Part shown: positions 1-8,888 of the stretch, piece after piece | How positions within the stretch are numbered: the first letter of the stretch is position 1 | Layout: the number at the start of each line of letters is the position of its first letter | Made by a program: the position numbers and the translations under genes | Notes under the pieces: model-generated | What the model was told of the DNA's origin: nothing | What the model saw: only the letters and a program-made list of their open reading frames with translations | Databases searched by the model: none | DNA from: CAVQNQ01 sp963714205 | GTDB taxonomy: Bacteria; Acidobacteriota; Terriglobia; Bryobacterales; Bryobacteraceae | Length of the DNA: 64,000 bases | Direction: 5' to 3' | Assembly: GCA_963714205.1 (NCBI GenBank) | Contig: CAVQNQ010000003.1 | Location: 248,001 to 312,000 of the forward strand

Positions 1-302
1 ACCGGTTCGAGGTCTTCGAGCGGAACCCCGCGGATGTTCTGGCGCGCGCGCACCAGGTCGAGCGCGGCATTGATGGCCGCGCGGCGCAGGAAACTGGCCA
101 TGTTGGTCACCGGCTCGGCCGCCGCATCCCGTTTCAGCATGCGCAGAAAAACCGTCTGCATGGCGTCCTCCGCGTCACCGGCGTTCCCGGTAATTCGATA
201 AGCGGCGCGGAAGACCATGGCGTGATGATCGCGGAAGATCTCCTCCAGATCCATCGCGGGCTGGCTGGCCGGTGGCATGGAAGCTGTCGCTTGCGCTTTC
301 AT
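1..302 (-). CDS. ECF-type RNA polymerase sigma factor, N-terminal part (cut by window edge)
   Basis: About 100 codons are visible from an ATG at 302 to the window edge. The reading contains a sigma-70 region 2: residues ~19-55 read FRDHHAMVFRAAYR followed by a DAEDAMQTVFLRML segment, the -10-recognition helix pattern of ECF factors. It should direct RNA polymerase to a small regulon. Region 4 lies outside the window, so group and partner anti-sigma cannot be judged. It is divergent from the aquaporin gene, with 141 bp between the starts. Family call is firm; subgroup unknown. Confidence 0.85.
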   Translation of the reverse strand, partial: MKAQATASMPPASQPAMDLEEIFRDHHAMVFRAAYRITGNAGDAEDAMQTVFLRMLKRDAAAEPVTNMASFLRRAAINAALDLVRARQNIRGVPLEDLEP

Positions 303-381
303 CCTAGCAGGCTCTCTCGCTTTTCCGCCGTTCAACCGCAAGACGGTGCGAAAAGCCGCAGATTAGCAGGCCCCGCCGGAG

Positions 382-387
382 TATAAT
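382..387 (+). promoter_or_regulatory. Candidate -10 box upstream of aqpZ
   Basis: A perfect TATAAT lies 56 bp upstream of the aquaporin ATG in otherwise GC-rich sequence. No good TTGACA box lies 17 bp further upstream, so this is only a candidate housekeeping promoter. Confidence 0.35.
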
Positions 388-443
388 CGGCGCCGGAGAC
401 CCGGGTCCCGCTATTTCGCGGAATCTCACCTGAAAGAGGATTT

Positions 444-1163
444 ATGCCCCTGGGAAAGAGAGCAGCAGCCGAGTTTCTCGGCACCTTTTGGCTGGTTTTT
501 GGGGGATGCGGCAGCGCCGTTCTGGCGGCCGCGTTTCCAGGATTGGGGATCGGCTTTTTGGGCGTCGCGCTGGCATTCGGGCTTACGCTGCTGACCATGG
601 CTTTCGCCATCGGCCACATCTCCGGATGCCATCTGAACCCCGCGGTATCGGTTGGACTGACGGTGGCCAAGCGATTTAAGGCCGCGGATCTTCCCGCTTA
701 CATCGGCGCGCAACTGGTGGGGGCGGTGGTGGCGTCAGCCGTCCTGTACGTCATAGCCAGCGGAAAAGCGGGATTCGATCTGGCCAATGGATTCGCCTCC
801 AACGGCTACGCCGCGCATTCGCCCGGCGGCTATTCGCTGGTGGCCTGCCTGGTGGCTGAAATCGTGCTCACGTTCATGTTCCTCATCATCATCCTGGGAG
901 CCACGGACCGGCGCGCGCCCCTGGGCTTCGCGCCCATCCCCGTAGGTCTCGCGCTGACGCTGATCCACCTGGTCGGCATCCCGGTGACCAACACCTCGGT
1001 GAATCCGGCGCGCAGCACGGGTCCGGCATTGTTTGTGGGCGGCTGGGCGATCGAGCAACTGTGGCTTTTCTGGGTGGCGCCGCTGGTGGGAGCCGCGCTG
1101 GCCGGGTTAACCTATTCGATTTTCGAAGGCGAACCGGAGGCCAAGGGCACCGCGGCGAAATAG
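444..1163 (+). CDS. aqpZ: Aquaporin Z-type water channel
   Basis: A 239-residue MIP-family inner-membrane channel with six predicted membrane helices and both NPA half-helix motifs (NPA at 65-67 and 187-189, the second as NPAR). The selectivity-filter residues match those of AqpZ (F45, H175, T184, R190 against F43, H174, T183, R189 in the E. coli protein). This argues for water rather than glycerol passage. The length is typical of the family. An AGAGGA ribosome-binding sequence directly precedes the start. It stands alone, converging on korB with 32 bp between the stops. Substrate assignment rests on the filter residues and was not tested otherwise. Confidence 0.95.
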   Translation: MPLGKRAAAEFLGTFWLVFGGCGSAVLAAAFPGLGIGFLGVALAFGLTLLTMAFAIGHISGCHLNPAVSVGLTVAKRFKAADLPAYIGAQLVGAVVASAVLYVIASGKAGFDLANGFASNGYAAHSPGGYSLVACLVAEIVLTFMFLIIILGATDRRAPLGFAPIPVGLALTLIHLVGIPVTNTSVNPARSTGPALFVGGWAIEQLWLFWVAPLVGAALAGLTYSIFEGEPEAKGTAAK

Positions 1164-1195
1164 GTTGACCGCCAACCGCGCCGCCGTGGGTGAAG

Positions 1196-2239
1196 CTACC
1201 GCAGCTCTTCCATGATCTCGTCCAAGGCGGCGCGGGACGGGCGCGTCTTCGATTCCGGCTGCGTTCCCAGCGGCTCATCAGGCAGATTCAGCAGATCCAT
1301 GAACGTGGGCTTGCCGGTGTTCAGATAAAGCACTCCCGTCAGCACCTCTTCCTTCGCCGCGGCCTCTTCCAGCGCCGCCAGCGAGGCCATCCGGTTGGTG
1401 GGATCGAAATCGCGGCCCAGCTTGCGGATGCGCAGGTGCGAGCCGTCGTGCATCTCGACATCCGTCACTTCGCCTTCGGGAATCTCCACCGCGATATCCG
1501 CGAAGAACGGAACGTAGTCCAGCTCTTGCAAGACCTCTTCGTGCTCCTTCATGTACGAGTAGCTCTTGGTGGATCCCTCGTGATCGTTGAAGGTGACGCA
1601 GGGTGAGACCACGTCGATCACCGAGAGGCCGTTATGCGAAATGGCGGTCTTGAGAATCGCCTGGAGCTGCCTCTTATCGCCGCTGAAGGAACGGGCCACA
1701 AAGGTGGCGCCCCATTTCATCGCCAGCGCGCAGCAATCGAAGGGCGGCAGGTCGTTCAGCACGCCGGTCTTCAGCTTGGAACCGAGATCCGCGGTAGCCG
1801 AGAACTGGCCCTTGGTCAGCCCGTAGACGCCGTTGTCCTCGATGATATAGATCATCGGCAGGTTGCGGCGCATCAGGTGCATGAAGTGGCCGATCCCGAT
1901 GGAGGCCGTGTCGCCATCGCCGGTGACCCCCAGGCCGAGCAGGGTGCGGTTGGCCAGCAGCGCCCCGGTGGCCACCGGCGGCATGCGTCCGTGCACGCCG
2001 TTGAAGCCATGGGAAAGGCCCAGAAAGTAAGCGGGCGTTTTCGAAGAGCAGCCGATGCCCGAGAACTTGGCCACTCTCCACGGCTCCACTCCCAGCTCGT
2101 AGAAACACTCCACGACGCGTTCGGAAATGGCGTTGTGGCCGCAGCCGGCGCACAGGGTGGTCTTGACGCCCTTATAGCTCACCACCTCCAGCCCCAGCCG
2201 GTTCACCTTCTTGGGTGGAGGCGCTGCCGTGGTACTCAT
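1196..2239 (-). CDS. korB: 2-oxoacid:ferredoxin oxidoreductase, beta subunit
   Basis: A 347-residue thiamine-diphosphate subunit of a 2-oxoglutarate/2-oxoacid:ferredoxin oxidoreductase, which oxidatively decarboxylates a 2-oxoacid to acyl-CoA and passes electrons to ferredoxin. The N-terminus carries CAGCGHN (C30, C33). The ThDP/Mg motif GDGD with the following DNGVYG segment is typical of KorB/VorB. Its ATG overlaps the stop of korA (ATGA), so the two are translationally coupled. The C-terminal ~60 residues, after the common KorB core, look like a lineage extension. Substrate (2-oxoglutarate or another 2-oxoacid) cannot be fixed from sequence alone; KorB is the closest type by size and by the fused gamma-alpha partner. 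Confidence 0.92.
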   Translation of the reverse strand: MSTTAAPPPKKVNRLGLEVVSYKGVKTTLCAGCGHNAISERVVECFYELGVEPWRVAKFSGIGCSSKTPAYFLGLSHGFNGVHGRMPPVATGALLANRTLLGLGVTGDGDTASIGIGHFMHLMRRNLPMIYIIEDNGVYGLTKGQFSATADLGSKLKTGVLNDLPPFDCCALAMKWGATFVARSFSGDKRQLQAILKTAISHNGLSVIDVVSPCVTFNDHEGSTKSYSYMKEHEEVLQELDYVPFFADIAVEIPEGEVTDVEMHDGSHLRIRKLGRDFDPTNRMASLAALEEAAAKEEVLTGVLYLNTGKPTFMDLLNLPDEPLGTQPESKTRPSRAALDEIMEELR

Positions 2240-4080
2240 TTGCCCTCCTGTTTGATCACGTCGTCGGTTATGGTGCGGGCATCGATGGGCAGCCCGCCAT
2301 AGTAGCGCACGCTGCGCAGCTTGGCGATCAGCTCCGCCTCGAATTCCAGCCGCATGAGCGCCAGCAACTGCGCGTCGCGGTTCTGATCCACCACGTAGAC
2401 GCGCTCGTGGCGTGCGATGAACTCGGCCAAATGCGGTGTGAAGGGATAGGCCTTGAGGCGCAGGTAGCTGGCCGCGATATCGTACTCGGCCTGCAGCTGG
2501 TCGCAGCTTTCGCGCGCCGCGTAATCCGACGTTCCCACCGCGACGATGCCGATGCGGGCGCCCTCGCGAATGTCCGACACCGGTTCCGGCACGTGCCGGC
2601 GCATGACCTCGAACTTGTGCGCCAGGCGATCCATGTTGTGGATGTAATCGTCCTCGCGCTCGGTGTATTGGGCCTTCTCGTTATGGCCGCTGCCGCGCGT
2701 GAAGTACATCCCCGCCGGATGGTTGGTGCCGGGAAGAGTGCGGTAGCCCACGCCGTCGCCATCCACATCTTTGTAGCGCGCGAAACCGCCGAGCCTGTTG
2801 AGATCCTCCGCCGTCAGCACCTTGCCGCGGCGGATAGGTTCTTCGGGATAAGGGAACGGGTCCGCCATCCAGTTGTTCATGCCCAGGTCGAGATCGGTCA
2901 TGATGAAGACGGGCGTCTGGAACCGCTCGGCGAAGTCGAAGGCGTCGATCGCCATGGTGAAGCACTCCTCCGGCGACGACGGGAAGAACATGGGGTGCTT
3001 GGTATCGCCGTGCGAGAGGATGGCGGTCGAGAGCAGGTCGCCCTGCTGGGTGCGCGTCGGCAGGCCCGTCGAAGGGCCCACGCGTTCCACGTCAAAGATC
3101 ACCGCGGGGACCTCGGCGTAGTAGCCCAACCCCACGAACTCGGACATAAGCGAGATGCCCGGCCCGGCGGTCGCGGTCATGGAGCGCGCGCCCGCCCATC
3201 CGGCGCCCAGCGCCATGCCGATGGAGGCCAGCTCGTCCTCGGCCTGAACGATGGCGTAGGTGGCTTTGCCCGTCTCGGCGTCGATGCGGAACCGCTTCAT
3301 GTAGCCGATCAGCGATTCCACCAGGCTCGAGGAGGGCGTGATAGGATACCACGTCACCACCGTGACGCCCGCAAACATGGCGCCCAGCGCGCAGGCGGCG
3401 TTGCCCTCGATGATGATCTTTCCGGCGGTCGCGTTCATGCGCTCCACGCGGAACGGGTCCGATTTGGTGAATGTCTTGGCCGCGTATTCGAAGCCCGCCT
3501 GGGCCGCGCCCCAGTTGAGGTCGGCGGCCTTGGCCTTGCGCTTGCCGAACTGCTTCACCAGGGCCTTGTGAATTTCGTCCATTTCGATCGAGAGCAGCCA
3601 CGCCACCACGCCGTCGTAAATCATGTTGCGGACCAGCTTCCGCAGCTTGGCGTCCGGGCAGACCGGCGCCACCAGTTTGTCGAAGGGAACGGGATAAAAG
3701 TGCAGATCGCCGCGCAGCGCGTTGAGCTTCAGCGGTTCGTCATAGACCACGGCGGCGCCGCTTTCCAGTTTCATCACGTCTTCGCGGGCCGTCTCCGGAT
3801 TCATGGCCACCAGGAAATCCACCTCCTTGCGGCGGCCGACGTATCCGTGCTTGCTGGCGCGTATGGTGAACCACGTGGGCAGCCCAGCGATATTCGACGG
3901 AAACATGTTCTTCCCGGAGACGGGTATGCCCATCTGAAAGATGGCGCGCATGAGGACCGTATTGGCCGTCTGGCTGCCCGACCCGTTGACGGTGGCGACC
4001 TGGATGCTGAAGTCGTTGACAACCGAGGGGCGCGATCGGCCGGACAGCGGCTCTACAGGCGAGACCTCTAGAGTTGACAT
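2236..4080 (-). CDS. korA: 2-oxoacid:ferredoxin oxidoreductase, fused gamma-alpha subunit
   Basis: A 614-residue protein with a gamma domain (residues ~25-205, beginning with IQVATVNGSGSQTAN) joined to the pyrimidine-binding alpha domain (~225-610, with the signature YPITPSSSLVE). This gamma-alpha fusion is the usual KorA form. It pairs with the beta subunit encoded immediately downstream (4-bp overlap) to form an oxygen-sensitive cytosolic enzyme linking the TCA cycle to reduced ferredoxin. No 4Fe-4S ferredoxin domain or delta subunit is present, as in other two-subunit Kor enzymes. 128 bp separate it from tpiA upstream, enough for its own promoter. Confidence 0.93.
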   Translation of the reverse strand: MSTLEVSPVEPLSGRSRPSVVNDFSIQVATVNGSGSQTANTVLMRAIFQMGIPVSGKNMFPSNIAGLPTWFTIRASKHGYVGRRKEVDFLVAMNPETAREDVMKLESGAAVVYDEPLKLNALRGDLHFYPVPFDKLVAPVCPDAKLRKLVRNMIYDGVVAWLLSIEMDEIHKALVKQFGKRKAKAADLNWGAAQAGFEYAAKTFTKSDPFRVERMNATAGKIIIEGNAACALGAMFAGVTVVTWYPITPSSSLVESLIGYMKRFRIDAETGKATYAIVQAEDELASIGMALGAGWAGARSMTATAGPGISLMSEFVGLGYYAEVPAVIFDVERVGPSTGLPTRTQQGDLLSTAILSHGDTKHPMFFPSSPEECFTMAIDAFDFAERFQTPVFIMTDLDLGMNNWMADPFPYPEEPIRRGKVLTAEDLNRLGGFARYKDVDGDGVGYRTLPGTNHPAGMYFTRGSGHNEKAQYTEREDDYIHNMDRLAHKFEVMRRHVPEPVSDIREGARIGIVAVGTSDYAARESCDQLQAEYDIAASYLRLKAYPFTPHLAEFIARHERVYVVDQNRDAQLLALMRLEFEAELIAKLRSVRYYGGLPIDARTITDDVIKQEGK

Positions 4081-4208
4081 GGATCAGGCTTCCTTCTCAA
4101 GCGGAGTTGTTACCCAGTGCACGATTCAATTTGATTATAAAGGAATCGGAAACGACTCGGGAAAACCGGCCCCGCCGCGGCGCCCTCGGAAGTTGGAAGC
4201 CGACGGGG

Positions 4209-4958
4209 CTACGAGTTCACGATCGAGGCGAACGAGACTGGGTCCAGGCTTGCTCCGCCCACCAGAACGCCATCGATCTCCGGGTGCGCAATGAGCGCGC
4301 GGGCATTGTCCGGCTTGACGCTGCCGCCATAAAGGATGCGCAGCGCGTCGCCCGCCTCCTTGCCGAATCTCTCGCGTGCCTGCCCGCGGATCACGCGATG
4401 CGAGACCGCGCAGATCTCCGTCGTGGCGGTCCTGCCGGTGCCGATGGCCCACACCGGCTCGTACGAGATGGCGATGCGGGCGAACTGCTCGGGCGTGAGA
4501 CCCGCAATCCCATTCTGAAACTGGCGCACCAGCACGGCTTCGGTGAGACCGCTCTCGCGCTCCTCCAGCCGCTCGCCCACGCATACGACGGGGCTCAAGC
4601 CGAATTCGAGCGCGGCCTGGGTCCGTTTGAGGACGGTTTCATCGGTCTCGCCGAAATACTGCCGGCGCTCGCTATGCCCCACAATGACGTAGCTGGCGCC
4701 CACTGCCACGATCATGGGACCGGAGACCTCGCCGGTAAAGGCGCCCTCTTTGGCCCAGGCGATGTTCTGCGCGCCCACCTGAATGCGCGTGCCCCTGGCG
4801 GCATCTACGGCCGCCGCGAGATTCGTGAACGGAGGAAAAATCACGATGTCGCGATGCTCCGATTTCTCGACGAGCGGCCGGAACTTCTCGAAGAACTGGA
4901 TGGTTTCCGCGGGCGTTTTGTACATCTTCCAATTGCCCGCCATGAAAGGTATTTTCAT
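4209..4958 (-). CDS. tpiA: Triosephosphate isomerase
   Basis: A 249-residue TIM-barrel enzyme interconverting glyceraldehyde-3-phosphate and dihydroxyacetone phosphate in glycolysis and gluconeogenesis. All catalytic elements are visible: AGNWKM with K11, H95 in GHSERR, E167 in YEPVWAIGTG and the phosphate-binding LYGGSV near the C-terminus. The ATG overlaps the TGA of deoB by 4 bp, so the two genes are translationally coupled. Length and motifs are entirely ordinary. Confidence 0.97.
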   Translation of the reverse strand: MKIPFMAGNWKMYKTPAETIQFFEKFRPLVEKSEHRDIVIFPPFTNLAAAVDAARGTRIQVGAQNIAWAKEGAFTGEVSGPMIVAVGASYVIVGHSERRQYFGETDETVLKRTQAALEFGLSPVVCVGERLEERESGLTEAVLVRQFQNGIAGLTPEQFARIAISYEPVWAIGTGRTATTEICAVSHRVIRGQARERFGKEAGDALRILYGGSVKPDNARALIAHPEIDGVLVGGASLDPVSFASIVNS

Positions 4959-6121
4959 AGGATTTGCGGTAAGAAGCTATCGCCTGTGGCGATCGACGTT
5001 GCGAAATTGGCGGCCACGGTCTGGCCGATGTCCGCCAGCGAGCCGCGCAGCCCCAGGTCCACGCCTCGGCGGACGGTGGGGCCGAAAGCCATCAGCGGGA
5101 CATACTCTCGGGTGTGGTCGGTTCCCGGCGCGGTCGGGTCGCAGCCATGGTCGGCCGTGAGCACGGCCACGTCGCCGGGGCGCAGGGCGCGTTCGAATTC
5201 GGGCAGCCAGGCGTCGAACCGTTCGAGCGCCGCGCCGTAGCCCTCGATGTCGTTGCGGTGGCCGTATTGCTGATCGAAATCCACCAGGTTGGCGAAAATC
5301 AGGCCGCGCTCCACTGAACCCAGAGCTTCGAGTATCCTGGCCATGCCCTCGGTGTTGTTCTTGGTTTTCTCGGTCTCGCGGATGCCGCGGCCCAGGTAGA
5401 CATCGAAAATCTTGCCCACGCCGTGCACCAGGACGCCACGCGCATCCAGGCGGTCGAGCAGCATATCCGGGGGAGGCGGCACGGCATAGTCGTGACGGTT
5501 CGAGGTGCGCGTGAACTGGCCCGGCCCGCCAATGAACGGCCGCGCGATGACGCGCCCCACCTCGTGCGGCCCGCGCATGATTTCGCGCGCCGTCTCGCAG
5601 ATCTTATACAGTTCGCATAGCGGAATGACCTCTTCGTGAGCGGCCACCTGGAACACGCTGTCGGCCGACGTGTACACGATGGGCGAAGCCGTGCGCATGT
5701 GTTCGGGGCCGAATTCCTTGATGACCTCGGTGCCCGATGCGGCCATGTTGCCCAAGCTGCGGCGGCCGATGCGGCGCTCGAACTCCTCCATGATCCCGCG
5801 CGGGAAACCGTGGGGATAGAGCGGAAACGGTTTGTCCAGGAGAATTCCCACCATTTCCCAATGGCCCGTGGTGGTGTCCTTGCCCGGCGAAGCCAGCGTC
5901 GAGCGTCCGTACGCTCCCTCGGGCGCGGCGGCCGCCGGGATGCCCTTGAGCGGCTTGATGTTACCCAGGCCCAGGCGCGCGAGGTTGGGAAGCCGCAGAC
6001 CGCGCACGCGGGCCAGATTGCCCAGGGTATCGCAGCCGGGAGGATCGAAGAAGGCAGCCGCGTCCGGCATCGCGCCGATTCCCACGCTGTCCAGCACGAT
6101 CCAAATGACGCGTTGGAACAT
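4955..6121 (-). CDS. deoB: Phosphopentomutase
   Basis: A 388-residue cytosolic metalloenzyme of the alkaline phosphatase superfamily. It interconverts (deoxy)ribose-1- and -5-phosphate in nucleoside salvage. Visible signatures are DSVGIG at the N-terminus, CDTLGN, the phospho-threonine segment KDTTTGHWEM, and the C-terminal metal-site region LTADHGCDPT. The ATG at 6121 puts the first beta strand right at the N-terminus; an ATG at 6139 would add six residues. Neither has a strong Shine-Dalgarno sequence. The open frame continues far upstream but has no family similarity there. First gene of the deoB-tpiA pair. Confidence 0.94.
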   Translation of the reverse strand: MFQRVIWIVLDSVGIGAMPDAAAFFDPPGCDTLGNLARVRGLRLPNLARLGLGNIKPLKGIPAAAAPEGAYGRSTLASPGKDTTTGHWEMVGILLDKPFPLYPHGFPRGIMEEFERRIGRRSLGNMAASGTEVIKEFGPEHMRTASPIVYTSADSVFQVAAHEEVIPLCELYKICETAREIMRGPHEVGRVIARPFIGGPGQFTRTSNRHDYAVPPPPDMLLDRLDARGVLVHGVGKIFDVYLGRGIRETEKTKNNTEGMARILEALGSVERGLIFANLVDFDQQYGHRNDIEGYGAALERFDAWLPEFERALRPGDVAVLTADHGCDPTAPGTDHTREYVPLMAFGPTVRRGVDLGLRGSLADIGQTVAANFATSIATGDSFLPQIL

Positions 6122-6364
6122 CAAATCCGAGCGTAACATGGGCACCGCGAGGCTGGATCGAGCCCCGGACCCCCGCCATCCGGTAAGCCAGAGTTTCACA
6201 TCCTGAAACCCGTTTCCCCGCCATCCGGCCGCCTTCGCCAACCCGCCTTTCCCGCCTAAACCATCCGCTGAAAGGACTTGGCCGCGCGGCCGCCTTCGTG
6301 TGCCGGTCGCCTCCCGCAGCCGCCTTTGACATCCGCCCGGCACCCTCCTATATGTCAAAACGAC

Positions 6365-8038
6365 ATGAAAGTCGCCGAAGTCGTAGTCCGCATTCTGGAA
6401 GACGAGGGCATCGAGGCCGCGTTCGGCATCCCCGGCGCCGCCATCAATCCCGTCTACAAGTACCTGAAGGATTCGCGCATCCGGCATTACATCGCCCGCC
6501 ACGAAGAGGGCGCGGTGCACGCGGCCGATGGGTATTGCCGCGCTTCGGGCCGCATGGCGGCGGCCATGTGCACCTCGGGTCCGGCGGCCACGAATTTCGT
6601 CACGGGCCTGTACACCGCGCGGGCCGATTCGATCCCCCTGATCGCCATCACCGGGCAGGCCGCTTCCAGCATCCTGAACATCGAATCGTTCCAATGCGTG
6701 GATATCGCCGCCATCGCCCGGCCGGTCTCGAAAGCCACCTGGTGCGTCACCAATCCCGCCGATGTCGCACCGGTCATGCGCGAGGCCTTCCGCACGGCCC
6801 GCTCGGGACGGCCTGGCCCCGTGCTGGTCGATCTGCCCCTCGACGTGCAGATGGCCGAAGTAGACTACCGCCCTGAGAACGATCATCCCCTGCCCTGGTC
6901 GAATCCCGTCCCGGATCCGGCGGCCATCGCGAAGGCCATGGATCTGATCGCCGCGAGCCAAGCGCCCATCCTGATACTGGGCGGCGGTGTCATCATCTCG
7001 GGCGCCACCGAGGAATTCCGCGCGCTCGCCGAACAGCTCGAAATCCCTTTCATCATGACTTACATGGGGAAGGGCGGCTTGCCCCACGACCATCCGCTTA
7101 ACGCGGGCCATGCCGGCATCCAGGTGGGTCAGCCCATCGGCAATCGCTACTTCCTCGAATCCGACCTCGTGATCGGCGTGGGCTGCCGCTTCACCGACCG
7201 GCACACAGGCAAGGTCGAGACCTATCGCGGTAAGCGAAAGTTCATCCACGTCGATATCGAACCCAGCCAGATCGGCCGCGTGCTGCCTGCCGACGTAGCC
7301 ATCGTCTCGGATGCCAAGCTGGCGCTCGTCGCCCTGCTCGAAGAGGCCCGCCTGCGCGGGTACCGGCCACGGTCCTCCGAGCGTGTGCAGGCGCTGCCCG
7401 CGCTGCGCAGCCAACTGGCGCGCAGGACAGATTACGACACCAGCCCCATCAAGCCGCATCGCGTGTTTCAGGAAATCAACAGCTTCTTCCCGCCCAACAC
7501 CATGTTCACCACCGGCTGCGGCATTACGCAGATCTGGTCAGGCCAATTGCAGAATATCGACCGGCCGCGGCGTTACCTGGCATCCGGCGGCGCGGGCACG
7601 CTGGGATACGAGGTTCCGGCGGCGATCGGCGCCAAGGTGGCCTGCCCGAACGATCCCGCGGTAGTCGTGGTGGGCGATGCCGGCTTCCTGTTCATGGGCG
7701 AAGAGCTGGCCATGGCCGGGCAGCACAAGATCCCCATCGTGGTCGTGGTGGTCAACAACGGCTACCTGGGGCTGATCCGCCAGAATCAGAAGTACGCGTA
7801 CGGGTACGAGCACGGGGTCGCGCTGTGGTATTGCGATGGCGCGGCTTACCCGGATAACGTCAAGTTCATCGAGGCCTTCGGCGGCCGGGGCGAGCGCGTG
7901 GCGGATGCCGCGGACCTGCCGGCGGCCTTCGCGCGCGCTATGGAATCGAAGGTGCCCTATTTGGCTGACGTGATCGTCGAGCGCGAAGCCGATTGCTCGA
8001 TGGGCGGGGCGATCGATTCCGTCCGCGAGTTCGTATAG
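6365..8038 (+). CDS. gcl: Glyoxylate carboligase-like ThDP enzyme (tartronate-semialdehyde synthase)
   Basis: A 557-residue ThDP-dependent enzyme of the acetolactate synthase family that follows E. coli Gcl closely along its length. Examples are FGIPGAAINP, ADSIPLIAITGQA, VSDAKLAL and the C-terminal NNGYLGLIRQ. Gcl condenses two glyoxylate molecules to tartronate semialdehyde and CO2. The key oddity is residue 47: the segment reads ARHEEGA, whereas E. coli Gcl has Val51 here (ARHVEGA). A Glu, as in ordinary ThDP enzymes, is thus present. The start ATG matches the family N-terminus. Its 3' end overlaps the convergent iclR gene by 82 bp. An acetolactate synthase-like activity remains possible. 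Confidence 0.85.
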   Translation: MKVAEVVVRILEDEGIEAAFGIPGAAINPVYKYLKDSRIRHYIARHEEGAVHAADGYCRASGRMAAAMCTSGPAATNFVTGLYTARADSIPLIAITGQAASSILNIESFQCVDIAAIARPVSKATWCVTNPADVAPVMREAFRTARSGRPGPVLVDLPLDVQMAEVDYRPENDHPLPWSNPVPDPAAIAKAMDLIAASQAPILILGGGVIISGATEEFRALAEQLEIPFIMTYMGKGGLPHDHPLNAGHAGIQVGQPIGNRYFLESDLVIGVGCRFTDRHTGKVETYRGKRKFIHVDIEPSQIGRVLPADVAIVSDAKLALVALLEEARLRGYRPRSSERVQALPALRSQLARRTDYDTSPIKPHRVFQEINSFFPPNTMFTTGCGITQIWSGQLQNIDRPRRYLASGGAGTLGYEVPAAIGAKVACPNDPAVVVVGDAGFLFMGEELAMAGQHKIPIVVVVVNNGYLGLIRQNQKYAYGYEHGVALWYCDGAAYPDNVKFIEAFGGRGERVADAADLPAAFARAMESKVPYLADVIVEREADCSMGGAIDSVREFV

Positions 8039-8829
8039 CGGAATCCCAGGGCTTCGGAAAGCCCGGCCGCCACTTCCATCACCGCGCGGCTCAACTGGGA
8101 AAGCCGCGCGCCGCTCATGCGGAAGCTCGGCCCCGCGATGCCCACGGCGCCGGCCACCGCGCCCGTGTGATCGTGCACCGGTGCGGCAATGCAGCGCAGG
8201 CCCTCTTCGAACTCCTCGTTATCCATCGCGTAGCCGCGCCTGCGCACCAGTTCCAGCTCCTCCAGAAAGCGCTCCCGGTCGGGGATGGTGTTGCGCGTGA
8301 GCCGCGTGAAGACGCAGCCCGCCAAATGCTCTTCGGCGACCTCGGGCGGCAGAAACGCCAGGATGGCCTTGCCCTGCGACGTGCAGTGCAGCGGGATGCG
8401 CCGGCCCACCGTGGCGGGCGTGCGCACCGTGTAGCGGCTGTCCACGTTCACGAGCGATACCACTTCGCCCTGCCGCAGAACTCCGAAATGCGCGGTCTCC
8501 CCGGTCAGGTCCACCAGGCGCGCGACGTGCAGCTTGGCGCGCTCCAGCAGGTCCAGACGCGATGCCGCCACGATCCCCAACTCGAACACCCGCCAGCCGA
8601 GGCCATACCGGCTCCCTTCGGGCCTGCGTTCCACCAGCCCGTTGGAATCCAGGACCGCGAGCAGGCGGTGAACCGTGCTCTTATGCAATCCCACTCTTTC
8701 GGAGATCTCGAGGCCGCTCAAATCGTGGGGAGATTTGGCGATCTCGTCGAGGATCGCCACCGCCCGGTCGATCACCTGGACGTGGTAGGTCCCCTTCCGC
8801 TCGTCCGCACCCGAGGATGCCGGTTTCAC
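7957..8829 (-). CDS. IclR-family transcriptional regulator
   Basis: A 290-residue regulator with an N-terminal winged helix (residues ~18-78, with LEISERVGLHKSTVHRLL) and a C-terminal IclR effector domain (~90-262). The latter includes the typical CTSQGKAILAFLP and GLRCIAAPV segments. The start is GTG. About 27 C-terminal residues run past the usual family end and are read antisense to the 3' end of the gcl-like gene. Members such as AllR control glyoxylate and allantoin genes. The tail-to-tail position therefore makes regulation of the carboligase plausible, though this is inference from position. Confidence 0.92.
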   Translation of the reverse strand: MKPASSGADERKGTYHVQVIDRAVAILDEIAKSPHDLSGLEISERVGLHKSTVHRLLAVLDSNGLVERRPEGSRYGLGWRVFELGIVAASRLDLLERAKLHVARLVDLTGETAHFGVLRQGEVVSLVNVDSRYTVRTPATVGRRIPLHCTSQGKAILAFLPPEVAEEHLAGCVFTRLTRNTIPDRERFLEELELVRRRGYAMDNEEFEEGLRCIAAPVHDHTGAVAGAVGIAGPSFRMSGARLSQLSRAVMEVAAGLSEALGFRYTNSRTESIAPPIEQSASRSTITSAK

Positions 8830-8888
8830 AACGTGAGACTAACTCCCGGCGGAGGGAAGCGTCAAACCCGCGAGCGAGCCCTGCAAAG

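Noticed and set aside
6122..7459. Upstream continuation of the deoB reading frame to 834 codons
   Set aside because: The extra part is antisense to the gcl-like gene and has no family similarity; phosphopentomutase begins at MFQRVIW.
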